From: Dyella telluris
Lineage (GTDB): Bacteria > Pseudomonadota > Gammaproteobacteria > Xanthomonadales > Rhodanobacteraceae
Direction: 5' to 3'
DNA: 64,000 bases
Assembly: GCF_014297575.1 (NCBI RefSeq)
Contig: NZ_CP060412.1
Location: 2,666,001-2,730,000, forward strand
How positions within the stretch are numbered: the first letter of the stretch is position 1; each line of letters opens with the position of its first letter. A program made the position numbers and the translations under genes. The notes beneath the pieces are model-generated. The model was not told where the DNA came from, ran no database searches, and saw only the letters and a program-made list of their open reading frames with translations. Positions 17,428 to 26,223 of the stretch are shown piece by piece.

Positions 17428-18593
17428 TGACTTCCCGTTCTCCCAGAGTGCTGCGCGGCCTGGCGTTGCTCGCGGCCGTGTTCGCCTTCGGCGTGGTGAT
17501 GTTTGGCGCGTTCGTGCGCCTCTCCAATGCCGGCCTGTCGTGCCCGGACTGGCCGACCTGCTATGGCCGCGCCGCGTGGCCGGAACAGCAGCACGAGATC
17601 GCCCAGGCCAACCAGGCCTTCCCGGACCGCCCTTACGAAACGCACAAGGCGTGGCGTGAGCAGGTGCATCGCTTCCTCGCCGGTACGCTGGGCTCGCTGG
17701 TGTTCGCGCTGGCCCTGGGCGCCGCCTGGCGCAGGCCATGGGCGCGTTATGCCGTGATCGTCGGGGCGCTGTGCGCGGCGGTAGGCGTGGGCATGTACAT
17801 GAAGGGCGAGCATCACTGGTCGTTGCTGGTGTCGCTGGCGGCCATCGGATTGCCAGTGATCGCATCGATCGGGCTGGATCGCCCCGGCGCGTGGCGCATC
17901 AGCGTGCTGGCGCTGGCGGTGGTGGTGTTCCAGGCCATGCTGGGCATGTGGACGGTAACGCTGCTGCTCAAGCCCATCGTGGTGATGGGACACCTGTTGG
18001 GTGGCATCACCACGTTTGCGCTGCTGGCCTATGCGGCCCTGCGCTTCTCCGGGGTTGCCGCGAATGACGACCGGTATGCCGGCCTGCGCAAGGCCGTGGT
18101 GGTGGGCATCGTGTTGCTGCTGGCGCAGATCGCGCTGGGTGGCTGGACCTCATCCAACTACGCGGCACTGGCCTGCGGCACCGATTTCCCCAAGTGCCTC
18201 GGCCAGTGGGCGCCGCCCACCGACTTCCACGAAGGCTTCGTGTTGTGGCGTGGCATTGGTGTGAACTACGAAGGTGGCGTGCTCGACATGGCCGCGCGCA
18301 GCGCCATCCAGATAGCGCATCGCCTGGGTGCGCTGGTGGTGTTCTGCTATCTCGCCTGGCTGGCGCACCGCGTGTCCCGGCGCGGGTTGCGTATGCTGGG
18401 CATGGGCATTGCCGTGGTGCTGGTGGCACAGGTGCTGCTGGGCATCAGCAACGTGCATTTCGGCCTGCCGCTGCCGGTGGCAACGGCGCACAATGGTGTT
18501 GCCGCCCTGTTGCTGTTCACCCTGCTGGCCACGCTGGCGCGCACGCAGAAGCGTCAAGAGGACGCGATGTTTCTTTCCCACGGATTCCGATGA
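17427..18593 (+). CDS. ctaA: Heme A synthase (COX15/CtaA family)
   Basis: Eight-helix membrane enzyme of 388 residues that oxidises the C8 methyl of heme O to the formyl group of heme A. The family features are visible: [19 protein letters not shown] near residue 30, H-R-F-L-A-G-T-L-G with a heme-ligand His, [10 protein letters not shown] in the middle, a second C-x-x-D-F-P-x-C-L-G, and I-Q-I-A-H-R-L-G-A plus A-T-A-H-N in the C-terminal half. It starts inside the stop of the preceding gene and overlaps ctaB by four bases, so translation is coupled. Confidence 0.94.
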   Translation: MTSRSPRVLRGLALLAAVFAFGVVMFGAFVRLSNAGLSCPDWPTCYGRAAWPEQQHEIAQANQAFPDRPYETHKAWREQVHRFLAGTLGSLVFALALGAAWRRPWARYAVIVGALCAAVGVGMYMKGEHHWSLLVSLAAIGLPVIASIGLDRPGAWRISVLALAVVVFQAMLGMWTVTLLLKPIVVMGHLLGGITTFALLAYAALRFSGVAANDDRYAGLRKAVVVGIVLLLAQIALGGWTSSNYAALACGTDFPKCLGQWAPPTDFHEGFVLWRGIGVNYEGGVLDMAARSAIQIAHRLGALVVFCYLAWLAHRVSRRGLRMLGMGIAVVLVAQVLLGISNVHFGLPLPVATAHNGVAALLLFTLLATLARTQKRQEDAMFLSHGFR

Positions 18594-19504
18594 CGATGAG
18601 CAGCCGTTTCCATGAGTACCTGGAACTGACCAAGCCGCGCGTCGTCGCGCTGCTGGTGTTCTGCGCTGTCATAGGCATGTTCCTGGCGGTGCCCGGCATG
18701 CCGCCCTGGCGTGCCCTGGTGTTCGGCACGCTCGGCATCTGGATGGCCTCCGGTTCCGCGGCCGCGTTCAATCACCTGATTGACCAGCGCATCGACAAGG
18801 TGATGGCGCGCACCGCGCACCGTCCCCTCGCTACCGGCAACCTCACGCCGCGCCAGGTATTCACTTTTGCGTTCGTGCTGGGCGTGCTGTCGATGGTGGT
18901 GCTGGTGGTGCTGGTCAATCCGCTCACCGCGCTGCTGACCTTCGGTGGCCTGATCGGCTATGCCGTGATCTACACCGCCTACCTCAAGCGCGCCACGCCG
19001 CAGAACATCGTGATTGGTGGCCTGGCTGGCGCGATCCCGCCGGTGCTTGGCTGGACGGCGGTCACCGGTGAGCTGCATGCCTTCGCTTTGCAGCTGTGCC
19101 TGATCATCTTCGTGTGGACGCCGCCGCATTTCTGGGCGCTGGCGATCTTCCGTCGCGATGATTATTCGCGTGCGCAGGTGCCGATGCTGCCGGTGACGCA
19201 CGGCGTAGCCTTCACGCGCTGGCACGTGTTGTTCTACACGATCCTGCTGGTGCTGGTGACGTTGTTGCCGGCGCTCACCGGGTATAGCGGCATGGTGTAT
19301 CTGGGGGGCGCTGCGGTACTGGGTGCGGGTTTCCTCTATTACGCGATTCGCCTGCTCAATCCGCCGGACGAGTTCTTCGCGATGAAGGTGTTCAACTATT
19401 CCATCGTGTACCTGATGGCGTTGTTTGCGTTTCTGCTGGCGGACCATTGGTTGATGGAGCCGCTGGTGCATCATCAGGGTGTGGTGTTCGAACGCACCGT
19501 TTGA
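18590..19504 (+). CDS. ctaB: Protoheme IX farnesyltransferase (heme O synthase)
   Basis: UbiA-family membrane prenyltransferase of 304 residues (also named cyoE) that adds a farnesyl group to heme B to give heme O, the substrate of CtaA. It shows the first Asp-rich motif in [15 protein letters not shown], the start signature [10 protein letters not shown], and the second motif region [18 protein letters not shown]. It has about nine helices, and the start overlaps the ctaA stop (ATGA). It is the last gene of the assembly operon; no clear terminator follows, and a repeat-rich region begins within 80 bases. Confidence 0.94.
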   Translation: MTMSSRFHEYLELTKPRVVALLVFCAVIGMFLAVPGMPPWRALVFGTLGIWMASGSAAAFNHLIDQRIDKVMARTAHRPLATGNLTPRQVFTFAFVLGVLSMVVLVVLVNPLTALLTFGGLIGYAVIYTAYLKRATPQNIVIGGLAGAIPPVLGWTAVTGELHAFALQLCLIIFVWTPPHFWALAIFRRDDYSRAQVPMLPVTHGVAFTRWHVLFYTILLVLVTLLPALTGYSGMVYLGGAAVLGAGFLYYAIRLLNPPDEFFAMKVFNYSIVYLMALFAFLLADHWLMEPLVHHQGVVFERTV

Positions 19505-19581
19505 TGCTTCTTTTTCTTCTTCCCTGCGGGTAGCGGGTTGAGGTGAGCGGTGGGTGCTCGCCCCGACTTATGTATCCCTCA

Positions 19582-19743
19582 CCGTCATTCCTGCGAAGGC
19601 AGGAATCCAGTGACTTTGCTCCTGGCCTCCGGTGTTAGCGATACCGCGATCTGGCCGCCTACGCGGCGGGCGTTCCGACCTCCTGCCGGAGGCCGGGTCA
19701 CTTTTCTTTGCTTGCCCAAAGAAAAGTAACCAAAAGAAAGGGC
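19582..19743 (+). repeat. Left copy of a long dispersed intergenic element
   Basis: Starts with a CGTCATTCC...GGAAT hairpin, continues through CCAGTGACTTTGCTCCTGG and a palindrome GACCTCCTGCCGGAGGCC, and ends in the hairpin CTTTTCTTTG/CAAAGAAAAG. Its reverse complement recurs, with about one change in six bases and one roughly 30-base insertion, at 20363-20558. I know this sequence type as a common intergenic repeat in Xanthomonadales. Confidence 0.85.
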
Positions 19744-20362
19744 ACCCCCATCGCGGCGCTGGCCGGCAAGGCCGGCCAGTGCGTGAGGGACGGCCGGGCT
19801 TTTCGACAGGGCGTCCTGCCCTGTCGAAAAGGGATCGGCATCCTTGCCGATCCCCCTGCGGGCCTGTCGTCCGCCCCTCACCGCCGCTCAAGGGGGCGGG
19901 TAGGTCAAAAGCGTCGAGCCGAAGGCTCGTGCAGCTGCGCTGCACATCGCGTCGCAGGGTGCGACGGCACATGGCGTGCCGGCTTAGCTTGTCTGTAGGA
20001 GCGCACCCTGTGCGCGACCACCTGACGGAGCGGTATCGACACGACGCTGCGGTCGCGCACAAGGTGCGCTCCTACAGGGGTGTCTCGCACCGTGTGAAGT
20101 CCGTTTCTTTCTCGCCTCAGTGCTCACCCCAGTCCTCTCCCGAACGGGAGAGGACGAGCGATAGGTGATGTTCAATGTGAACCATCAAGTGGCAAGGAAG
20201 GAGGTGCCGCCAAGCGGCACGACGCTCCGCGTTAAGTCCTCAGCGATTCGGCGCGTTGCGAAGCGCTTGGAAGTACCCGCTGTGTAGAGGCGGAGGTTGC
20301 CAAGCAACAACGTTCTTCAGCCGTTCGGGCTTATCCCCACGGCATGCTGCCAGCCTTTAAGG
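19744..20362. repeat. Core between the two inverted copies: chain of hairpins, no gene
   Basis: About 620 bases packed with perfect hairpins. Examples are CTGGCCGGC/GCCGGCCAG (loop AAG), a 13-bp stem TTTTCGACAGGGC/GCCCTGTCGAAAA near 19800, GGATCGGCA/TGCCGATCC, CGAGCC/GGCTCG, and the long palindrome at 19994-20076. A further stem CCTCTCCCG/CGGGAGAGG is near 20140. Open frames across it have no coding character. Confidence 0.7.
19994..20076. repeat. Long dispersed palindrome, copy B (REP-like)
   Basis: Arms at 19994-20018 and 20052-20076, 25 bases each, complementary except for one position, with a 33-base loop as in copy A. It is embedded inside the hairpin-rich core. Confidence 0.9.
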
Positions 20363-20558
20363 CCATTTTCTTTGGGTTACTTTTCTTTTGGGCCAGCAAA
20401 AGAAAAGTGACTCGGCCTCCGGCAGGAGGTCGAAACGCCTCCGCTGCGTAAGCGGCCCGTTCGCGGAAACGCGCGAGACCGAAGGCCAAGAGCAAAGGCA
20501 CTGGATGACCCGCCCTACGGCGGTTGAAAAGTGCCTCCAGCTTTCGCTGGGATGACGG
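20363..20558 (-). repeat. Right, inverted copy of the dispersed intergenic element
   Basis: Read on the minus strand it repeats 19582-19743 in the same order: CGTCATCCC hairpin, CCAGTGCCTTTGCTCTTGG, CGACCTCCTGCCGGAGGCC, CTTTTCTTTTG...CAAAAGAAAAG. An extra segment of about 30 bases lies between the first hairpin and CCAGTG. The inverted placement makes a 977-base structure with ends of 160-195 bases. Confidence 0.85.
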
Positions 20559-20740
20559 CTCTAATGAAGCGTTGAGGTGAGGTTGGCCCCTCAACCGAGC
20601 CCTCCCTCCGGCTGGGGGAGAGCAACGCCGCCGCCCCGCGCCATGTGCAAGCTAGATGACCAAAGCGTCACCCCGGCAAAGACATCCCACGCCTGCCCCT
20701 GAACGCAACAACTTTCGCCCCCCGAAACCCCGTCACAGGG

Positions 20741-20769
20741 TTGACACTTGCGCACCGCAGCAAGACAAT
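20741..20769 (+). promoter_or_regulatory. Sigma-70 promoter for the mgtA leader
   Basis: TTGACA (20741-20746), a 17-base spacer and GACAAT (20764-20769). The -35 is perfect, the -10 matches four of six, and the spacing is ideal. It would start RNA near 20776, giving a leader of about 226 bases before the small ORF and about 620 before mgtA. Confidence 0.6.
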
Positions 20770-20839
20770 CCGCGAGTCACCGGGCGCAACGCGTCCTACG
20801 TGGCCTCTGTCCTATCAACCCAAGGCATATGGACGTTTA

Positions 20840-20985
20840 CCCTAGTCGCAACGTCGACATCCGCGAGCATCGGGTGCCGGCATTGCAAAACAAGCTGATC
20901 TGCTGCGGCGACCGCCTGCGGTCGGCTGGCGCTTTCCTCGACTAGGGAAGACCGGCCCACCTCTGACGGCGCCAAAGCGCCGTTA
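20840..20985 (+). promoter_or_regulatory. Structured 5' leader segment upstream of the small ORF
   Basis: A 9-bp perfect long-range stem (CCCTAGTCG 20840-20848 with CGACTAGGG 20939-20947) closes a domain that contains the hairpin GACCGC/GCGGTC. Right after it a 9-bp hairpin TGACGGCGC/GCGCCGTTA (20964-20985) stands directly before the ribosome site GAGGAGAAAGGG. I do not recognise a known riboswitch class (it is not M-box, yybP-ykoY or ykkC as I know their consensus). The arrangement suggests RNA-level control of the small ORF. Confidence 0.45.
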
Positions 20986-21001
20986 ACGAGGAGAAAGGGC
21001 C

Positions 21002-21232
21002 ATGAAGCTCCTTCGCGATTTCTTCCGTCTGCGTGCTGCCCGCCTGGGCCGCCGTTCGGATTCCCGTTCCTGGACGATCACCGTGCCGGCTCCCCTGAGC
21101 CAGGTGCAGGATTCCCCGTCGTCCGAAGCACACCGCCTTACCGACGCTCCGCGTGGCCATCAGGTCGCCCGTCGGAAGGAACATGCCGCTCCGCAAGCAC
21201 ATCGTCATCTGCAGCTGGTATCCAGTCACTGA
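21002..21232 (+). CDS. Small basic protein of 76 residues in the mgtA leader
   Basis: The ATG at 21002 follows a very strong ribosome site (GAGGAG with AAAGGG) seven to thirteen bases upstream. The product is rich in Arg and His, begins M-K-L-L-R-D-F-F-R-L-R-A-A-R-L-G-R-R, has no membrane helix, and ends H-L-Q-L-V-S-S-H. I recognise no family. It sits between a promoter with a structured leader and mgtA, in the place where enterobacteria carry the mgtL leader peptide. It may be a regulatory leader ORF or an independent small protein. Coding status is supported by the ribosome site, not by homology. Confidence 0.5.
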   Translation: MKLLRDFFRLRAARLGRRSDSRSWTITVPAPLSQVQDSPSSEAHRLTDAPRGHQVARRKEHAAPQAHRHLQLVSSH

Positions 21233-21238
21233 TGAACG

Positions 21239-21308
21239 CTTCGTCGCGCCAGGCGTTGCCGTGCAAGGGCTGGCCTCCGCCAGTCCCGTGGCAGCGGTTG
21301 CGACGAAG
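21239..21308 (+). promoter_or_regulatory. Stable RNA structure between the small ORF and mgtA
   Basis: CTTCGTCGC (21239-21247) pairs perfectly with GCGACGAAG (21300-21308). Inside it CGTTGCC pairs with GGCAGCG, and CTGGC/GCCAG forms the apical hairpin. Smaller hairpins (GCGGG/CCCGC, CCAGC/GCTGG) follow up to the mgtA start. The outer stem begins only seven bases after the small ORF stop, so ribosomes finishing that ORF would be close enough to disturb it. Confidence 0.5.
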
Positions 21309-21399
21309 TCCGTAGTGCGGGTCTAGGCGTCACGCGCGGGTTGAACCCCGCCAGCTCGCTGGTCCGGCCTCAGAGTCACCGATTTCACGGAAGCGAGTC

Positions 21400-24069
21400 A
21401 TGTTGAAGCACTCCACCCAGACCGTCCCCGGCAAGGCGGCCGGCGCGAGCGCCGGCGCACCGGTGCGCGTGGTCGTGGCGCAGGAAGCGTTCCGCAACAA
21501 CGAGGCGCTGTACGCCGCGCTCGATACCAGTGCCGCCGGGCTCAACGAAGAGCAGATCGGCGAGCGCCTGGATCGCGATGGCCTCAACGAGGTCTCGCAC
21601 GAGAAGCCGCCGCACTGGTCGGTGCAGCTGCTCACGGCATTCAAGAACCCCTTCATCATCGTGCTGCTGGTGCTGGCGGTGGTGCAGCTGCTGACGGATA
21701 GCAGCGATCTCACGGGCCCGATCATCATCGCCGTGATGGTGGGCATCAGCGTGCTGCTGAGCTTCACCCAGGAATACCGCTCCTCCAAGGCCGCCGAGAA
21801 GCTCAAGGCCATGGTGCGCAATACCGCCACCGTGACGCGTCGTGCGTCGGATGGCCACAGCGAGCGCATCGAAGTGCCGGTGGGCGAGCTGGTGACGGGC
21901 GACATCGTGCATCTCGCCGCGGGTGACATGGTGCCTGCGGACCTGCGCCTGGTTTCGGCGAAAGACCTGTTCATCAGCCAGGCCATTCTTACCGGTGAAT
22001 CACTGCCGGTGGAAAAGTCCGCGCCCTCGCATGTGCACAGTGGTGACGAACTGGAAGGCAGCCACCACGGCGACAATCCGCTGGACCTGCCCACCGTCTG
22101 CTACATGGGCACCAACGTGGTGAGCGGCAGCGCGACGGCGGTGATCGTGGCGACGGGCTCGCGTACCTATCTGGGTTCGTTGGCGCGCACCATCGTGGGC
22201 GAGCGCGTGCAGACCAGCTTCGATCGCGGCGTGAGCAGCGTCAGCTGGCTGCTGATCCGCTTCATGCTGGTGATGGTGCCGATCGTCTTCGTCATCAACG
22301 GACTGGATAAGCACGACTGGCTGCAGGCCTTCCTGTTCGCGCTGTCGGTGGCAGTGGGCCTCACGCCTGAAATGCTGCCGCTGATCGTCACGGCGAACCT
22401 GGCCAAGGGTGCGCTGGCCATGTCCAAGCGCAAGGTGGTGGTGAAGCGCCTCAATGCGATCCAGAACTTCGGTGCGATGGACGTGCTGTGCACCGACAAG
22501 ACCGGCACGCTCACGCTGGACAAGATCGTGCTGGAGCGTCACCTCGACCTGTACGGCGAGGAGTCGGACGAGGCACTGGAATACGGCTACCTCAACAGCC
22601 GCTTCCAGACCGGCCTGAAGAACCTGATGGACAAGGCGGTGCTGACGCATCGCGACCTGGAAGAGGTCGCGCAGCACTACCGCATCGTCGACGAGATCCC
22701 GTTCGACTTCCAGCGCCGCCGCATGTCGGTGGTGCTGGGCAATGGCGACGGCAACGAGCTGCTGGTGTGCAAGGGCGCGGTCGAGGAAATGCTGTCGATC
22801 TGCGCCGGCGCCAAGGCGGGCGACGAGATCCTGCCGATGACGGACGAGATGCGTGCCGACATCAAGGCGATGACGCGCGGTCTCAATGAGGATGGCTTGC
22901 GCGTGCTGGTGGTGGCCATCAAGCGCCAGCCGCCGGCCGGTCGCGCCTATGGCGTGGCGGACGAGAGCGACCTGATCGCGGTGGGCTGCCTGGCCTTCCT
23001 CGATCCGCCGAAGGACAGTGCGGCCACCGCCATCGCGGCGCTGCATCACCACGGCGTGGAAGTGAAGGTGATCACCGGCGACAACGAGGCGGTGACGCGC
23101 AAGATCTGCCGCGAAGTGGGCCTGGACGTGGAGCACTCCGCGCAGGGCAAGCACATCGAGCCGTTGAGTGACGAAGAACTGGACGTGCTGGTCAAGCGCA
23201 CCACCGTGTTTGCCAAGATGTCGCCGCTGCAGAAGGCGCGCGTGGTGAAGTCGCTGCAGCGCCAGGGCCACACCGTGGGTTTCCTCGGTGACGGCATCAA
23301 CGACGCACCGGCGCTGCGCGAAGCCGACGTGGGCATCTCGGTGGATACCGCCACCGACATCGCCAAGGAATCGGCGGACATCATCCTGCTCGAAAAGAAC
23401 CTGATGGTGCTGGAAGAGGGTGTCATCGAAGGTCGCATCACCTTCGGCAACATCATCAAGTACATCAAGATGACTGCCAGCTCCAACTTCGGCAACATGT
23501 TCTCGGTACTTGTGGCGAGCGCGTTCCTGCCGTTCCTGCCGATGCTGCCGCTGCAGATCCTGGTGCTGAACCTGCTGTACGACATCTCGCAGCTTTCCAT
23601 TCCGTTCGACCGCATGGACGACGAGTACCTGCGCAAGCCGCGCAAGTGGGATGCCAGCGACATCGGCCGTTTCATGGTGTGGATCGGTCCGGTCAGCTCG
23701 ATCTTCGACATCACCACCTTCCTGCTGCTGTGGTATCTGTTCGGTGCCAATTCGCCGGAGCACCAGTCGTTCTTCCAGTCGGGCTGGTTCATCGAAAGCC
23801 TGCTCACGCAGACGCTGATCGTGCACATGATCCGCACGCGCCGCATCCCGTTCGTGCAGAGCATTGCCTCGGCGCCGGTGCTGGCGCTGACCACGGCCAT
23901 CATCATCATCGGCATGCTGATTCCGTACATGGGCATCGGCGGAAAGATCGGCATGGAACCCCTGCCGGGGGTGTACTTCGGCTGGCTGGCGCTGACTGTG
24001 CTGACGTACTGCGTGCTGACGCAGCTGGTGAAGCTCATCTACATCAAGCGATACGGGCGCTGGTTGTAA
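21400..24069 (+). CDS. mgtA: Magnesium-transporting P-type ATPase (MgtA/MgtB type)
   Basis: P3B-type ATPase of 889 residues that uses ATP to import Mg2+ across the inner membrane. It has an N-terminal cytosolic tail, the first helix pair after K-N-P-F-I-I-V-L-L, the actuator motif L-T-G-E-S-L-P-V-E-K, the phosphorylation site D-K-T-G-T-L-T with Asp at residue 366, the nucleotide-binding domain, T-G-D-N-E and the hinge G-D-G-I-N-D-A-P-A-L-R, then six C-terminal helices. Length and order fit MgtA rather than Ca2+ or heavy-metal pumps. The ribosome site is weak (GGAAGCGAG). The long structured leader upstream suggests post-transcriptional control. Confidence 0.93.
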   Translation: MLKHSTQTVPGKAAGASAGAPVRVVVAQEAFRNNEALYAALDTSAAGLNEEQIGERLDRDGLNEVSHEKPPHWSVQLLTAFKNPFIIVLLVLAVVQLLTDSSDLTGPIIIAVMVGISVLLSFTQEYRSSKAAEKLKAMVRNTATVTRRASDGHSERIEVPVGELVTGDIVHLAAGDMVPADLRLVSAKDLFISQAILTGESLPVEKSAPSHVHSGDELEGSHHGDNPLDLPTVCYMGTNVVSGSATAVIVATGSRTYLGSLARTIVGERVQTSFDRGVSSVSWLLIRFMLVMVPIVFVINGLDKHDWLQAFLFALSVAVGLTPEMLPLIVTANLAKGALAMSKRKVVVKRLNAIQNFGAMDVLCTDKTGTLTLDKIVLERHLDLYGEESDEALEYGYLNSRFQTGLKNLMDKAVLTHRDLEEVAQHYRIVDEIPFDFQRRRMSVVLGNGDGNELLVCKGAVEEMLSICAGAKAGDEILPMTDEMRADIKAMTRGLNEDGLRVLVVAIKRQPPAGRAYGVADESDLIAVGCLAFLDPPKDSAATAIAALHHHGVEVKVITGDNEAVTRKICREVGLDVEHSAQGKHIEPLSDEELDVLVKRTTVFAKMSPLQKARVVKSLQRQGHTVGFLGDGINDAPALREADVGISVDTATDIAKESADIILLEKNLMVLEEGVIEGRITFGNIIKYIKMTASSNFGNMFSVLVASAFLPFLPMLPLQILVLNLLYDISQLSIPFDRMDDEYLRKPRKWDASDIGRFMVWIGPVSSIFDITTFLLLWYLFGANSPEHQSFFQSGWFIESLLTQTLIVHMIRTRRIPFVQSIASAPVLALTTAIIIIGMLIPYMGIGGKIGMEPLPGVYFGWLALTVLTYCVLTQLVKLIYIKRYGRWL

Positions 24070-24115
24070 GCGGAGTTGCGGCGGTCACCCATGGTGTCGC
24101 CGCGGACCTGACGCT

Positions 24116-24143
24116 CGTCATTCCGGCCTGCGCCGGAATGACG
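24116..24143. repeat. Small dispersed hairpin after mgtA
   Basis: A perfect 12-bp stem CGTCATTCCGGC/GCCGGAATGACG with loop CTGC. It is the same kind of hairpin that begins the dispersed element at 19582. There is no T-run, so it is more likely a repeat than a strong terminator. Confidence 0.7.
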
Positions 24144-24289
24144 GCGGGTAGGCAAGGCTTCGCCAGCCTGCTTTGCAGCAACCCGGAATTCAGAAGGTTG
24201 CCATCCCGGTAACCTGATCCATCCAAAGACTCTCGCAAGGGAGTGCGTGGATGCTTCTCGCATCCCGCTTGTCCAAAGGAGGTCGCGCC

Positions 24290-25939
24290 ATGAAAGGCAC
24301 CTTCGTACTGCTCGATATCGCCGGTTACGTCGCCCTGCTGTTGTGGGGTACGCACATGGTCACCAGCGGCGTGCTGCGTGGCTATGGCAGCGTGCTGCGC
24401 CGCTGGATGGGGCGTTACCTCGCCCATCGCCCGGCCGCGCTCGCCTTCGGCGTGTGCGTGACCGCGCTGCTCCAGAGCAGCACCGCCACCGGCCTGATGG
24501 CTACTTCGTTCGCTGCCAGCGGGTTCCTTGGCCTGGCGCCAGGGTTGTCGATGATGCTGGGCGCCAACGTGGGTACCACGCTGATCGTTCAGGTGATGTC
24601 CTTCGACATCGCCATCGTGGCGCCGGTGCTGATCCTGATCGGCTTCACCATCCATCGCCGCACCGATGACGTGAGCTACGAGAACCTGGGCCGCGTTTCC
24701 ATCGGCCTGGGCCTGATGCTGCTGGCCCTGCATCTGCTGGTGGGCGCGATGGCACCGGTGGAGAACGCCACGGTGCTGCACGCGATCCTGCACAGTTTGG
24801 CCAGCGAACCGGTGCTGGCGATGCTGGTGGCGGCCCTGCTGACCTGGGCCTGCCATTCCAGCGTGGCCGTGGTGCTGCTGATCGTGTCGCTGGCCACCGC
24901 AGGCGTGGTGGATGCGCCGGGTGCGCTGGCGCTGGTGCTGGGTGCGAACCTGGGCAGCACGATTCCCGCACTGATGGAAGCGCACACGCCGGTGGCCCGC
25001 CGCCTGCCGATGGGCAACCTGATGGTGCGCGCGTTTGGCTGCATCGTATGCCTGCCGCTGTTGCCGATGATCGCGCACTGGCTGGCGCCGCTCGGCGCCT
25101 CGCCGGCACGCATCGTGGTGAATTTCCACACGGCATTCAACCTTGCGCTGGCGCTGGTCTTCATCGTGCCGGTGGAAAGCCTGGCGCGGCTGCTCGTGCG
25201 CCTGTTGCCGGAGCCGCCCAAGCCCAATGATCCGGGCGTGCCGCAGTACCTGGACGAGGCGGCGCTGGATTCGGCCAACGTCGCGCTGGCCAATGCCGCG
25301 CGTGAGTCCATGCGCATGGCTGACATGGTGGAGGGCATGCTCAAGGGCCTGGTCGAAGTGTTCGGCAAGGACGATCGCGCACGCGCGTCCGCAATCAGCC
25401 GCATGGATCCCTCGCTCGACAAGCTGGGCATGGGCATCCGCGAATACCTGGCGGATCTCGGCGGCCAGCCACTGAACGAGGAAGACGGCGAACGCAGCCA
25501 GGAGATCCTCGCCTTCGTCATCAACCTCGAGCACATCGGCGACATCACCGCCAACAACCTGATGGACTTCGCGGCCAAGAAGGCGGCGAACGGGCAGGAC
25601 TTCTCCGCCGACGACATCCAGGATCTGGCCGCCATGCACACGCTGGTGATGGAAAGCCTGCGCCTGGGCCTCACCGTGTTCCTGCGCGGCGACCTGCGCG
25701 CGGCGCAGCAGCTGGTGGCGCGCAAGGAAGCGCTGTGGCGCCTGGAAAACGAGGCGTCCGAACGGCACATCAAGTCGCTGCGCGAGCGCCGCGACGGCGG
25801 CGGCGGTGGAGACGTCTATCTGCGCATCCTGCGCGACCTCAAGCGCATTCATTCCCACCTGGCGGCACTGGCATACCTGCCGCTGGAACGCGCCGGCATG
25901 CTGCAGGACCGCCTCGTGCGCGAGCACGCGACGACCTGA
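24290..25939 (+). CDS. Na/Pi-cotransporter II-related protein with PhoU-like tail
   Basis: Membrane protein of 549 residues. The N-terminal half is the Na/Pi-cotransporter fold with two inverted repeats: L-L-Q-S-S-T-A-T-G in the first and A-C-H-S-S-V-A-V in the second, plus G-A-N-V-G-T-T and G-A-N-L-G-S-T. The C-terminal 220 residues are helical and PhoU-like (E-H-I-G-D-I-T-A-N-N-L-M-D), usually cytosolic. Relatives such as YjbB act in phosphate export, so direction is open. The start at 24290 was chosen for its excellent AAAGGAGGT site; an upstream ATG at 24251 lacks one. It follows mgtA on the same strand, so co-regulation of magnesium and phosphate handling is plausible. Confidence 0.87.
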   Translation: MKGTFVLLDIAGYVALLLWGTHMVTSGVLRGYGSVLRRWMGRYLAHRPAALAFGVCVTALLQSSTATGLMATSFAASGFLGLAPGLSMMLGANVGTTLIVQVMSFDIAIVAPVLILIGFTIHRRTDDVSYENLGRVSIGLGLMLLALHLLVGAMAPVENATVLHAILHSLASEPVLAMLVAALLTWACHSSVAVVLLIVSLATAGVVDAPGALALVLGANLGSTIPALMEAHTPVARRLPMGNLMVRAFGCIVCLPLLPMIAHWLAPLGASPARIVVNFHTAFNLALALVFIVPVESLARLLVRLLPEPPKPNDPGVPQYLDEAALDSANVALANAARESMRMADMVEGMLKGLVEVFGKDDRARASAISRMDPSLDKLGMGIREYLADLGGQPLNEEDGERSQEILAFVINLEHIGDITANNLMDFAAKKAANGQDFSADDIQDLAAMHTLVMESLRLGLTVFLRGDLRAAQQLVARKEALWRLENEASERHIKSLRERRDGGGGGDVYLRILRDLKRIHSHLAALAYLPLERAGMLQDRLVREHATT

Positions 25940-26223
25940 CGTAAGCCTCATTCGATATCGTACTCAACCTGTAACGGAGCAACGGCACATTGGACCCGGA
26001 CCCATCGACTGACATCGAAAGTTTTTGCTGACGACGTCGACCCCGTTACTGCGTCCTCTCCCGTAGGAGTGGCTCCGCGCGCGGCGGCCGGCATCGGCTA
26101 AGCCGCGAGCGGGTCATTCGCCCGGGCTCATACGAGCCTCGCGACATCCCCTTCGCTATCGCTGCCCCAGGGTTCACCACCGTGGCGGGCAGTTGCATGC
26201 CAAGCATTTGCAGGGGAACACTC
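25940..26223. other. Intergenic region before the RND operon
   Basis: No gene is seen. The region holds a degenerate relative of the dispersed palindrome (GTAGGAGTGGCTCC at 26063-26076) and an imperfect inverted repeat GCGGC/GCCGC after it. The promoter of the efflux operon should be here, but I see no clear -35/-10 pair. Confidence 0.5.

Noticed and set aside
19632..20168. 178-codon open frame in the repeat region
   Set aside because: It runs through several perfect hairpins and a dispersed palindrome; the sequence is explained by repeats and has no ribosome site or family.
21325..21370. tRNA-like look of GCGCGGGTTGAACCCCGC
   Set aside because: Only a short arm resembles a T-stem; no acceptor stem, anticodon arm or 3' context can be built around it.
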